Below, in pieces: positions 43,337-51,894 of a stretch of 64,000 nucleotides of DNA (position 1 is the first letter of the stretch; every line of letters begins with the position of its first letter). A model generated the notes under the pieces. It was not told the DNA's origin and ran no database searches. It was given only the letters and a program-made list of their open reading frames with translations. The translations under genes were made by a program, and so were the position numbers. Origin of the DNA: Bdellovibrionales bacterium (lineage in GTDB: Bacteria; Bdellovibrionota; Bdellovibrionia; Bdellovibrionales; UBA1609); the NCBI GenBank assembly GCA_016716765.1, contig JADJVA010000025.1, positions 496,001 to 560,000 of the forward strand. Reading direction: 5' to 3'.

Positions 43337-43957
43337 ATGGAAATAATTGTCGGCAAGGGATTGCAAGATTGGGTCGAGCGAGCAGATAGCTGGTGTCTGA
43401 GAGCCTATACTTTAGATGAGTGTCGTTCCTTCTACCTTCCAGCAGGAAATACGCCAGTTCCCCTTTATCGCAATTGGGAAAAATTGCGGCCCTCCTTTCT
43501 TCGTGAGTGCAATCTCTTGCAAATTGACGAGGTTCTTACTGGGCAGAAGAAAGGCGTATTCAGTCGTTTTTTTCAGACTGAACTTCCAAGTTTGAGCAAT
43601 GCAGTTGTCCCACCGAATAGTGAATTCTTTCAAGCAGATGCGGCTGTTTTGGGACTGGGGAAGAACGGTCATTTGGGTTTTCATGAGCCTGGATTGCCAG
43701 ATTCAGTTTTTCTGGCTTGCGTGTCATTGGAAGAGATCACTTGTTTGAATTTGGGTCTTGAGCATGAGTCTTGGGGACTCACCTATGGTCTAGGAGCATT
43801 TCTTCGTTGCAGGAGAGTACTTATGATGGTCCGAGGCGAAGAAAAAAGAGAAATTTTAGAAGCAATTCTGAGACAGGATAATTCAACTCCCGCAGCTCAA
43901 TTGCTTCGGCTGCATCCCGAGGTGACGGTTCTTTGTGATGACCTATCACGTCCATGA
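43337..43957 (+). CDS. NagB/6-phosphogluconolactonase-fold protein, probable amino sugar isomerase
   Basis: About 206 residues, shorter than E. coli NagB (266). 'YLPAGNTPVPLYRNW' binds the phosphate, 'LLQIDEVLTGQ' keeps the catalytic-loop Asp (D64), and 'VLGLGKNGHLGFHEPG' corresponds to the NagB triad segment GxGxDGHxxFNEPG. There His 112 and Glu 117 are kept but the Asp is Asn 110. 'YGLGAFLRCRRVLMMVRGEEKREIL' is the usual C-terminal motif. ATG 43337 (or GTG 43331) lacks a ribosome site. The Asn change makes activity uncertain. Confidence 0.75.
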   Translation: MEIIVGKGLQDWVERADSWCLRAYTLDECRSFYLPAGNTPVPLYRNWEKLRPSFLRECNLLQIDEVLTGQKKGVFSRFFQTELPSLSNAVVPPNSEFFQADAAVLGLGKNGHLGFHEPGLPDSVFLACVSLEEITCLNLGLEHESWGLTYGLGAFLRCRRVLMMVRGEEKREILEAILRQDNSTPAAQLLRLHPEVTVLCDDLSRP

Positions 43958-43999
43958 AATTGACGACACGCCCAAGAGGCAATTTTACTATCAAAACAA

Positions 44000-45283
44000 T
44001 CAATTAAGAATTTTGGAAAAATAATTTTGAACTTTTTCCATATTGATCTTATTGAATGCGTTCGAAAAGCTCATCCATACGGAAATCCCATTGAGATCAG
44101 AGAATTGCGGGGGTAGGTAGAGAGGGGCGTCAACCAATCCCTCTTTGTGTTTGGCATAAAGAAGTGGGACATCCACGACATTGAGTTTTCCTGTAAATAG
44201 GTAGGGAATGAGTTCAACTCGCCCTGCTTTCATGGCAGTGCGAATGAAATTATAATTTTCGACAAAGCCTCGAACGTACGAAATATCCTTCGTAAAAGGA
44301 GCTCCGCCCTTTAGATCTCCACCGCGCAGGGTCCGTTGGCAATTTTTGAGAGCTTCCGATTCACTGTATCCTTCGGTTCTGAAAAATTCGATAAGTTCAA
44401 GTGCATCTGCTCCATCTTCGGCCTTATCTATGGCCAGAACGCGATCGTTGATGGCCCGGGCCCTCGTCGGATAACTAGAGAAAGTGAACAACTCAAGCAA
44501 CACAGCAAGTCCTTCCTGGGTTGCTGTTGTGCGAGGGGGGCCCTTGGCCAGGTGCGTACAGAGGTGTTGTTTGAGACCATTCAGAGTTGTTCCAACATGT
44601 ACCCAGCCTTCATGAACCTCTAAAACTTGAATATCCTTCAGGGAGAAAAAGGCATCTGTTTTTATTTTGATATAATCACTCCCAGCCGCCGCATCAGCTA
44701 AAATGCCGTCGGAGAGAAGAGCGCGAACGGGATCGTCTTTAAAATAGGCCTGAAATCTTTCGTTAAGAATGGCCACTGTGTCGACAGCGGAAATATTCTT
44801 TTCATATTGGCGACCCAGTTGTTTGTCGTCAATTCCAGACAGTATTTCATACATGAGCGTGGCGACTTCGCGAATCGTTGTCTCACCGTCAATAAATGTT
44901 TCCTTGGGACTTCCGTAAAGCTGGCGTGAGCAATGATAGAATTGCTTTGTTCCTCTCGCTAACAGCATTTGAATGACTGTCTGATATTCTTTGCAGGCCA
45001 GTTGCATGTGGTTACCCAGAGGATCTTCAGGTCCGAGATCGTTCTGAATTGCTTTCATGATATCTTCAAACTCGATAATTTTTTTTTCAGGATCGTAGCC
45101 GAGCGGACGAGCCAGGTATTCCTCGCGGCCGATTCTTGGAAGATCTTTAAAGTCTGATTCAACAATAAATTTTTCGACTTCTATCGGCCATTTAATGGCC
45201 TCCAGAATGCGGATGGGTTGCTGAGCTTGCACGATCGCGTCAGAGAGCTTTTTCAATTTTTCTTTGTAGGTTTTCCAAGCCAT
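44000..45283 (-). CDS. QEGLA-motif (DUF1704) putative metallopeptidase
   Basis: 427 residues of the 'flavohemoglobin expression-modulating QEGLA motif' family. Zinc-like motif 'VHEGWVHVGTTLNG' (HExxxH) and 'TATQEGLAVLLELF' are complete, as is 'LRGGDLKGGAPFTKDISYVRGF'. The eukaryotic relatives (MATCAP/KIAA0895) are tubulin-tyrosine carboxypeptidases, so a peptidase reaction is likely; the bacterial substrate is unknown. No signal peptide, so cytoplasmic. It is monocistronic, convergent with the NagB-like gene. Confidence 0.88.
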   Translation of the reverse strand: MAWKTYKEKLKKLSDAIVQAQQPIRILEAIKWPIEVEKFIVESDFKDLPRIGREEYLARPLGYDPEKKIIEFEDIMKAIQNDLGPEDPLGNHMQLACKEYQTVIQMLLARGTKQFYHCSRQLYGSPKETFIDGETTIREVATLMYEILSGIDDKQLGRQYEKNISAVDTVAILNERFQAYFKDDPVRALLSDGILADAAAGSDYIKIKTDAFFSLKDIQVLEVHEGWVHVGTTLNGLKQHLCTHLAKGPPRTTATQEGLAVLLELFTFSSYPTRARAINDRVLAIDKAEDGADALELIEFFRTEGYSESEALKNCQRTLRGGDLKGGAPFTKDISYVRGFVENYNFIRTAMKAGRVELIPYLFTGKLNVVDVPLLYAKHKEGLVDAPLYLPPQFSDLNGISVWMSFSNAFNKINMEKVQNYFSKILN

Positions 45284-45398
45284 TTGCCAGATTGTACCAA
45301 ATGAATGTTAAGAATTCAGTAAAAAGCGTTGTTACGGGCCTCAGTCGGTCGAGAAACACTTGAATCCCGCCTAAATATATTTTCTATTTGGAGGGAGT

Positions 45399-46592
45399 GT
45401 GCTTGTGCTGTGGAAGAAGGAAAGTGGGGTATTTTGCTTGCGTCAGAAAGTTTTGCTTCTCGGCTATAGAAAAAATGCCATAAAGGCGGCCAAGAGTCTG
45501 GGGATTGATGTGGACATTGCCTGTTTGGGAGGCGAGCCATCTCCGGCACATACCTATCCTCTCAATATTTGGCAGTCTGAATCTGAGGAAAAACTGACAG
45601 AACAGATAGAGGATTCGTTCGCGCCTGGAGATTTGGGGTATGCTGCAATCCTTGCACTCACAGAAAGATCAGTTCCATTTGCGGGAAGGCTGCGTGATCA
45701 ATTTGGGGTTTCGGGAATGTCTGAGTCCTCAGCGAATTTGTGCCATTTTAAGAACCAAATGAAGGATGTGGCTCGAAAAAACGGAATTCGAGTGGCTGAT
45801 CATGCGGTCATTACTCCGGAGACCGACATGGATCTTCTTATTGAGAAGTGGGGGTGGCCACTTGTCATAAAGGAAGCCGGACTATCGGGTAGTCGCGGCA
45901 TGAAATTTTGTTGGAATAGATCGGAGCTAGTTGAGGCCTGGCATGTTGGCAAGCTAGTTGAGGCTTTAGTCCACGGGAGAGAGATGAGTATTGAGAGCTT
46001 ACTTGTGAATGGCAAGGTGCGCTTCACAAACTTTACGGCTTACCATCGTTTGTTCGAGATGAATCTAGTTCCAGCGAAAATTTCAAAAGAAGTATCGGAA
46101 GATTTGCTGGATTTTAATCAGAGAGTTCTCAGTGCCTTTGGGATTCAATCAGGAATGACACATCTTGAGCTTTTTTTGACTGATGGAGGACCTGTGTTTG
46201 GAGAGCTTGCAGTGCGCCCACCGGGTGGTCACATCCTTTCTCTGATTGAGAAGTGCTATGGATTTGATCCTTGGAAATCAGTTTTACAGATTGAACTGGG
46301 GAAGGAACCAGATTTGTCGTCGTGGTCGGGAAAGTATGCAGGTGCCTGGATTATTCATCCCGGAGCGGGAAAATTAGTTCGTATCCAGGGGAAAGACGTT
46401 ATTTCGCAAATGCCAGAATTGGAGAAGCTCAGATTGAAGGTTAGTTGTGGACAGAAGATTTTGCCGCGGGTCGGCTCGGGAATTGAAATTGGTCACGCCA
46501 TTTTTACAGGTGACACCTATGAGCAAGTCGCTCAGGCGCTGGATTTAGCTAGGGAGACGCTTCTATTTACGGTTGAAAGTCCCTCGGGGTAA
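45399..46592 (+). CDS. ATP-grasp ligase-like protein
   Basis: 397 residues. An N-terminal pre-ATP-grasp domain ('KVLLLGYRKNAIKAAKSLGIDVDIACLGG') is followed by 'GMSESSANLCHFKNQMKDVARKNGI', 'WPLVIKEAGLSGSRGMKFCW' (nucleotide-binding Lys and loop) and 'GMTHLELFLTDGGPVFGELAVRPPGGHIL' (metal-binding Glu/Asn-like position in 'GELAVRPPGG'). It resembles amino-acid or carboxylate-amine ligases of the PurK/BacD class. Several GTG codons compete as start; GGAGG is at about 45390. Product unknown. Confidence 0.85.
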   Translation: MLVLWKKESGVFCLRQKVLLLGYRKNAIKAAKSLGIDVDIACLGGEPSPAHTYPLNIWQSESEEKLTEQIEDSFAPGDLGYAAILALTERSVPFAGRLRDQFGVSGMSESSANLCHFKNQMKDVARKNGIRVADHAVITPETDMDLLIEKWGWPLVIKEAGLSGSRGMKFCWNRSELVEAWHVGKLVEALVHGREMSIESLLVNGKVRFTNFTAYHRLFEMNLVPAKISKEVSEDLLDFNQRVLSAFGIQSGMTHLELFLTDGGPVFGELAVRPPGGHILSLIEKCYGFDPWKSVLQIELGKEPDLSSWSGKYAGAWIIHPGAGKLVRIQGKDVISQMPELEKLRLKVSCGQKILPRVGSGIEIGHAIFTGDTYEQVAQALDLARETLLFTVESPSG

Positions 46593-46657
46593 AACAGATT
46601 GAATGATGGCATTCCACGATGTAGATTTTTACCTGCTATAATGGGAGGTGGTGTGAA

Positions 46658-48064
46658 GTGTATTATTGTTTGTTGATTGCTCTTCTTTGGATAGGTGGTT
46701 GTTCTCACTTTCAACCAAAAGTAAAAGAGGTCGAAGAATCCGCTGGTGAGCCTTCTTTTTGCCGGAATAATTTTTTTCAGGAGAAGAATGGAAAAGAGGT
46801 TGTTCCTTTTTGCCCCGTTTCAGAAGGTTTGGTTCTTCTGCCCGCCACGTTTCCTCCTGCGCAGATATTTTTGGGATATGTTCCTCAGCCTTCCCATGTT
46901 CAATTTTTGAGAGATCTGTTGGATAAATTGGTCGAAGATTCTCATCGACCTCAGGTGATAGTCACAGTTCCGAGGCACGATAATGATGAGGCCTACCGTC
47001 TCTTCAAAAAATATCTGGAACCACCATACTCCAGTTTTGTCCGTTTCCTTTCGATGCCATCAGATGATTCTCTTTGGACACAGGATTATTTTGAAGTCGG
47101 GATATCAACGGTGTCAGGTCGGGGAACCATTGTGGATCTTCCTTCTCAGGGATTAGAGAGCGAGTCCATTCCTGCTTCTCTTGCTTTGAGTTGTCAGATG
47201 GGGTTAGTTCAGCCTGAAAATGTGATTGACCAAAAAAAGCTCAAGGGTCAAAGTGACTTTGGCGGGAATATCGAAGCCTTTCCAGGTAATTTTCTGGTGG
47301 TGGGAGATCACTTGAGCTCTTCAGCCCAAGATCTTCTCGAAGTCAATCTTTCTCAGGATATATTGAGGGTCAATACAAGCTGGGGAGAGCCGGGTCAAAT
47401 AGATGAGATGTTTACGGTCTTGCCAGACCGCCAGAATAACCAGGGCCATTGTGGATTTTCGATTCTCTATTCTTCTCCTGAACTGGCCTTAAAGATTTTG
47501 CGGGAACAAGGATTGGAATCTAAGAGGAGCCGGTTGAGTCCACCCATTCCCGAAGGCGAGGAATCGATTCCTGTTATTGAGCGAGTTGACTTTAGTGAGT
47601 GTTATGGACTTTTGAAAGACGAGGCCTATAAGAATTCAAGTAATAAAATTCGCCAGAAATGTGAGGAACTTTTAAAGGCTAATAGCGCGTATGCAAAGTC
47701 TATCAACGAAAGTCTTGGCCAGATTATTGAATCCATTGAAAAACGCACGAACTGCTCAGCTATAAAGAGCATTCCTATGCCGGTCCTCTATGGTCCAGAA
47801 AAAATTAAGGGTCAATACGGCACGAAGGAGGATTATGCTATGAACGTTAATCCAAACCCAATTAATCTCATTTCGTTAGGACAGGTGGTTGTTTTGGCGA
47901 AGCAGGCCTATCCTCCCTTCGACGAGTATGTCTTGGAAAAAATAAAATCTTTGGGTCTAGATGTTCATTCTATCGACGGTAGCTATGTTCATTATTTGCG
48001 CGGCGGAATTCATAGCACTTCGAACGTGGTGAGAATGTGTCGTCCTCCTGATTCTGATAAATAG
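46658..48064 (+). CDS. Lipoprotein with peptidylarginine-deiminase-like fold, catalytic residues replaced
   Basis: 468 residues. A short signal with lipobox 'IGGC' (Cys 15) marks it as a lipoprotein. The body matches the C-terminal catalytic region of peptidylarginine deiminases: 'DDSLWTQDYFEVG' (PAD 'WxQDExExGY', Asp 143 kept), 'SDFGGNIEAFPG' (PAD 'DSFGNLEVSP'), 'EPGQIDEMFTVLPD' (PAD 'GHVDEFLSFVPA') and 'GGIHSTSNVVR' (PAD 'GEVHCGTNVRR'). The catalytic His is Gln 247 and the Cys is Ser 453, so classical deimination is unlikely. GTG start has GGAGG upstream. Fold assignment is likely; function unknown. Confidence 0.72.
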   Translation: MYYCLLIALLWIGGCSHFQPKVKEVEESAGEPSFCRNNFFQEKNGKEVVPFCPVSEGLVLLPATFPPAQIFLGYVPQPSHVQFLRDLLDKLVEDSHRPQVIVTVPRHDNDEAYRLFKKYLEPPYSSFVRFLSMPSDDSLWTQDYFEVGISTVSGRGTIVDLPSQGLESESIPASLALSCQMGLVQPENVIDQKKLKGQSDFGGNIEAFPGNFLVVGDHLSSSAQDLLEVNLSQDILRVNTSWGEPGQIDEMFTVLPDRQNNQGHCGFSILYSSPELALKILREQGLESKRSRLSPPIPEGEESIPVIERVDFSECYGLLKDEAYKNSSNKIRQKCEELLKANSAYAKSINESLGQIIESIEKRTNCSAIKSIPMPVLYGPEKIKGQYGTKEDYAMNVNPNPINLISLGQVVVLAKQAYPPFDEYVLEKIKSLGLDVHSIDGSYVHYLRGGIHSTSNVVRMCRPPDSDK

Positions 48065-48204
48065 CTCATCTGAAAGCTCCTGTAGATAGGAACCTGTGCA
48101 GAGAGAAGACCAACCTGGCCCAGTCCATCCAAAGGCTTGTCGCAGGCTGGACCTTGTCAGGCCTATCCTGATGATTGATACTAATCAGCGTGGAGGAATC
48201 CGTT

Positions 48205-49792
48205 ATGCGTAAAAGTTTTGTTATTGGATCTGTTATTGTTTCTGCACTTATCCTGGCCTTTTCAATTATCAACCCATCGGCTCTTTGGTGTTTTGTTGTC
48301 GTTGGCCCTTTGCTGATCATTGGCTATCACGATTTGTTGCAAAAATCTCATACTGTGCGCAGAAATTTTCCACTCATCGGAAACTTTAGATATCTGTTTG
48401 AGGCAATCAGGCCTGAGATCAATCAGTACTTCGTTGAGTCAAATACGGACGGAGTTCCGTTCAGTCGGGAACAGCGCAGCCTCGTATATCAGCGCGCGAA
48501 AGGAATGCTGGATACTCTCCCCCTTTGGGACTCAAAAGGATGTCTATCAATTGGGGTATGAGTGGCTCAATCATTCGTTGATTCCATCTCATGTTGATCC
48601 GAAGAGTTTGCGTGTGAGCATCGGTGGCCCTGATTGTAAGCAGGTTTACAGTTCCAGCATCATGAATATCTCAGCGATGAGTTATGGAGCCTTAAGTAAA
48701 AATGCCGTTTTGGCCCTCAATGGGGGAGCAAAGGATGGTAACTTTGCTCACAATACGGGTGAGGGCGGGCTGAGTCCCTATCATCTGCAAAGCGGTGGGG
48801 ACATAACTTGGCAGATTGGAACTGGATATTTCGGTTGTCGCAGTCCAGATGGAAAATTTGACTCGCAGCTTTTTAAGGACAAAGCTCGTCTCCCTCAGGT
48901 AAAAATGATTGAAATAAAGCTCTCTCAAGGGGCAAAGCCCGGTCACGGGGGGATACTTCCCGCCGCCAAGGTGACAAAAGAAATTTCAGAAATTCGAGGC
49001 GTACCCATGGGTCAAGACGTGATGTCGCCTCCTGGCCATACTGCCTTCAGAACTCCCATCGAGTTACTTCAGTTTGTTGGTCGGTTGCGCGATCTCTCCG
49101 AAGGAAAGCCTGTTGGTTTCAAACTTTGTCTCGGAAAAAGACATGAATTTTTGGCGGTCTGTAAGGCCATGATTGAGACTGGTATCACACCTGATTTTAT
49201 CACTGTCGATGGAGGAGAAGGGGGAACAGGAGCTGCACCCTTAGAGTTTTCGAACAATGTCGGCACACCTCTGACAGAAGGATTGATTTTCGTTCACAAT
49301 TGTCTTGTCGGCTACAATCTACGCCACCGAATAAAGGTGATCGCTTCTGGAAAAGTCACTTCTGGATTTGATGTCATCAAAAGACTGGCCTTGGGAGCCG
49401 ATGTTGTTAATTCTGCGCGGGCCTTTATGTTAGCCCTCAGCTGTATTCAGGCCCTGCGATGCAATAACAACAGTTGCCCAACTGGAGTGACCACTCAAGA
49501 TCCTTCACTCGTATCAGGATTATGGGTGCCGAGCAAAAGAAAGAGAGTCCATGCCTTTCATGATCACACAGTTGAAAGTGTTGCTGAGATTCTAGGGTCC
49601 ATGGGTATTGAGTCGACTCGGGATCTACGACCATGGCATTTGACGAGGAGGGTGGGCGTGGCCGAAGTGAAGAGTTATTCGGAATTGTATGAATATTTAA
49701 AGCCAGGAGCATTGCTCGAACCTGTTTTGCCTGAGTCTTACTCACGTGAGGCGAAAATGGCAGATGCTCACAACTTTAAAGATGTGGGGTAA
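48205..49792 (+). pseudogene. FMN-binding glutamate synthase-family gene with a single-base frameshift
   Basis: The first part (48205 to about 48518) encodes two membrane helices and '...EQRSLVYQRAKGMLDTLP', then runs into a stop at 48561. From about 48519 the +1 frame continues with 'FGTQKDVYQLGYEWLNHSL' and the entire glutamate-synthase-like domain ('NTGEGGLSPYHL', 'KPGHGGILPAAKVT', 'VDGGEGGTGAAPLEF', 'SCPTGVTTQDP') to 49792. Removing one C from CCCCC at 48519-48523 joins the two into one conserved protein. ATG 48205 has GGAGGA upstream. This is either a true disruption or a sequencing error. Confidence 0.85.
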
Positions 49793-49804
49793 GAATTTTT
49801 TTCC

Positions 49805-49841
49805 GTGTTTATTACGTTCAGCTGAACGGAAAGGTAAACAC
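49805..49841. terminator. Bidirectional hairpin between convergent genes
   Basis: A perfect palindrome CGTTCAGCTGAACG (49815-49828) is bracketed by inverted GTGTTTA (49805-49811) and TAAACAC (49835-49841). It lies in the 54-bp space between two convergent genes. T-runs are only partial (TTTTTTT just upstream on the plus strand), so terminator function is plausible, not proven. Confidence 0.5.
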
Positions 49842-49846
49842 TTCAG

Positions 49847-51610
49847 TTAATATCTTTCTGGAATTTTGTAATCGATGAAATTCTCAAAACTCAAAGAATG
49901 AGAAAACCCTTGAGGATGAGTGACGGTCTGATACTTATAGAATAAATATCCCTTGCCATTTGGATTTCGTTCTTGAGTCATAATGTAATACATGAGGATG
50001 ACGTTTTCTGATTTTTCATGTGCCAACTTACCCAGGTTGCTGGCCTGTTCCAAGGAGACCGCTTTTGTGTCAAAGACGGCTATACTCTTCAAATCGATGT
50101 TATAACAATTTTCACCTTCCGCATTAAATCCCGAATACGTTACTTTTAAATTTGTATTTTCTGGTCCAAAACTTTCCGGAGATCTAGGATGGCGTTGTTC
50201 TGCGAGGATGGTTTCGCCGGTAATTCCGCCATCGTATCGATTGAAAATATTGGTATAATTAACGGCTGCCGATTTGATTCCAAAAGTGAAAAATTCGATT
50301 GAGTCCAAGAAGCCATCTCCATCGCTGTCGGGATTTCTCGCATCCGCCGTGCCGCCGCCAAGAGTTCTCAATGCTTTGCTCCACTCATTTGTTGGGCCGT
50401 TTGCCTGACTATCGGAGAGCATTCTTTCTTCACAGGAATTCAACAGATCGAAATCTTTATCGGCTTCTAGATCAGTACAATTTCTAAGTCCTTCGGCCGT
50501 CGGCATCACCTTGAATTTCAAAGAAAACAAGTCGCTATAATTGGAATCAATTGAGTTTCGATTCACGGGATCAAATTTCTTTCCGTCTGGTAAGTTTTTG
50601 GCAAAGAGTTCATTGTAGTAGATTTCATCTCTGTCACAAATTCCATCTGCATCGCTATCGGCACCTCGAGAGCCATCATTGCAGTTGGCCCCATTGAAAT
50701 TATAAATAACCATTCGTTTCATAATCCAAGACTCAGGTCTTGGACCTAATAGAAGTTCATCAAAGTCGAGTGAGTCATTGTTTTCAAGATCGACAAATTT
50801 TCCGCCCCCTGCTTTGGCCATATATTCAAGGCCCTTGGCAGAAACCCGACCTGGATCATTTGCAGGAAGTGTATAATAAGCTGTACTGAAAAAGATGCGA
50901 TCCGGAGCTGTCCGAACCAAATTCTTTACGGCTGAGATGTAAGGATCTGTTGGCACGTCTTGAATGGTAGAGATATCCCCGCAATTACTATTCCCGATGG
51001 CAGGAAGCGTGTCGTTTGGCTTTCCATCCGACATAAAAAATACATTGTAGACAGAATCTTCGTCAGGATGGTCCTGAAGGTCCTTTTCGATCGCAAGTCG
51101 CGCGAGACTGAGGCCAGCTAAATAAGGAGTGCAGCCATCATTGTCCACTGCGCGGTGTGTGTCGATCGCAGTTTGCATGGCAGTTGCGTCATCAAAGGTG
51201 GGACTAGTAAGGCTGCCATCGTTGACGTAGGCGTGAGCATTGTTCACATTCACGCCAAAAGCAATGAAACCCCACCTGTAGTAGGGTTCTGTACGATGCC
51301 TGTCTAAAAAAGATTGAATGTTGTCGGCTCTTCGTTTGTCTTCGGGGTCATTTCCTAGGGTGACGTTTCCGAAAAGATCGCTTTGATCTTCGTTCGAGCC
51401 AGATTTATCAACTACAAAAAGAACTTTGTTTAATCGATCACGTATTTCAGGAGGCTTTAGGCAGAGCTGGTTTTTAGTTGAATAGACGGTAACGGGTTTG
51501 ACTGGCAAAATACGAACATTGGAACAGGAGGTATAGTGTATCAACAAGATGAGCAGGAGGAGAAGCAAAGTAGATACGGCATGTTTGTGAATCGCTTCAT
51601 AAGTGGTCAT
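49847..51610 (-). CDS. VWA-domain lipoprotein with calcium-binding repeats
   Basis: About 587 residues. A long hydrophobic leader ends in lipobox 'HYTSC', giving a lipoprotein. The von Willebrand A domain has MIDAS 'FVVDKSGSNEDQ' (DxSxS), Thr in 'NDGCTPYLAGLSL' and 'FFMSDGKPND'. Two DxDxDG calcium loops follow ('DSDADGICDRDE', 'DSDGDGFLDSIE'), thrombospondin type 3-like. The C-terminal 100 residues form a further beta-rich domain. It is probably a surface or periplasmic adhesion/calcium-binding protein. ATG 51610 is chosen over an in-frame TTG 51628. Confidence 0.85.
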   Translation of the reverse strand: MTTYEAIHKHAVSTLLLLLLILLIHYTSCSNVRILPVKPVTVYSTKNQLCLKPPEIRDRLNKVLFVVDKSGSNEDQSDLFGNVTLGNDPEDKRRADNIQSFLDRHRTEPYYRWGFIAFGVNVNNAHAYVNDGSLTSPTFDDATAMQTAIDTHRAVDNDGCTPYLAGLSLARLAIEKDLQDHPDEDSVYNVFFMSDGKPNDTLPAIGNSNCGDISTIQDVPTDPYISAVKNLVRTAPDRIFFSTAYYTLPANDPGRVSAKGLEYMAKAGGGKFVDLENNDSLDFDELLLGPRPESWIMKRMVIYNFNGANCNDGSRGADSDADGICDRDEIYYNELFAKNLPDGKKFDPVNRNSIDSNYSDLFSLKFKVMPTAEGLRNCTDLEADKDFDLLNSCEERMLSDSQANGPTNEWSKALRTLGGGTADARNPDSDGDGFLDSIEFFTFGIKSAAVNYTNIFNRYDGGITGETILAEQRHPRSPESFGPENTNLKVTYSGFNAEGENCYNIDLKSIAVFDTKAVSLEQASNLGKLAHEKSENVILMYYIMTQERNPNGKGYLFYKYQTVTHPQGFSHSLSFENFIDYKIPERY

Positions 51611-51894
51611 AGCTACAAAGTTCTCCAAACTGGCTCACTTTGAGAAGAGAGCCTTAATGGATACAAATGCCAAGGTCGGGCCAGATCCTCGTCAATTCAT
51701 TTGAACTGGTGCTCTCCGCTTGGCTAAAAACAGCTGGTATGATCAAAAATATGACACCTGATTAAATTTTAAAAGCTTTGGAAATAGAAGTACTTAGTCC
51801 TTTAGATGTGTATGGCTTCCGCCTTCGGGGGACTGGCCTTTGGGTCGCACTTTGTGTCAGTGCTATCGCGGTTTGACTGTAAATAATCGGAATT

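Noticed and set aside
46637..46642. Extended -10 (TGCTATAAT) before the deiminase-fold gene
   Set aside because: A transcript from it would start after the Shine-Dalgarno site GGGAGG (46643-46648), so it cannot serve that start codon well; probably chance.
51629..51894. Possible further element end (TTGAACTGG near 51700) and a 74-codon frame
   Set aside because: The match to the element is only about ten bases and the frame overlaps the histidine kinase end; both look like chance.
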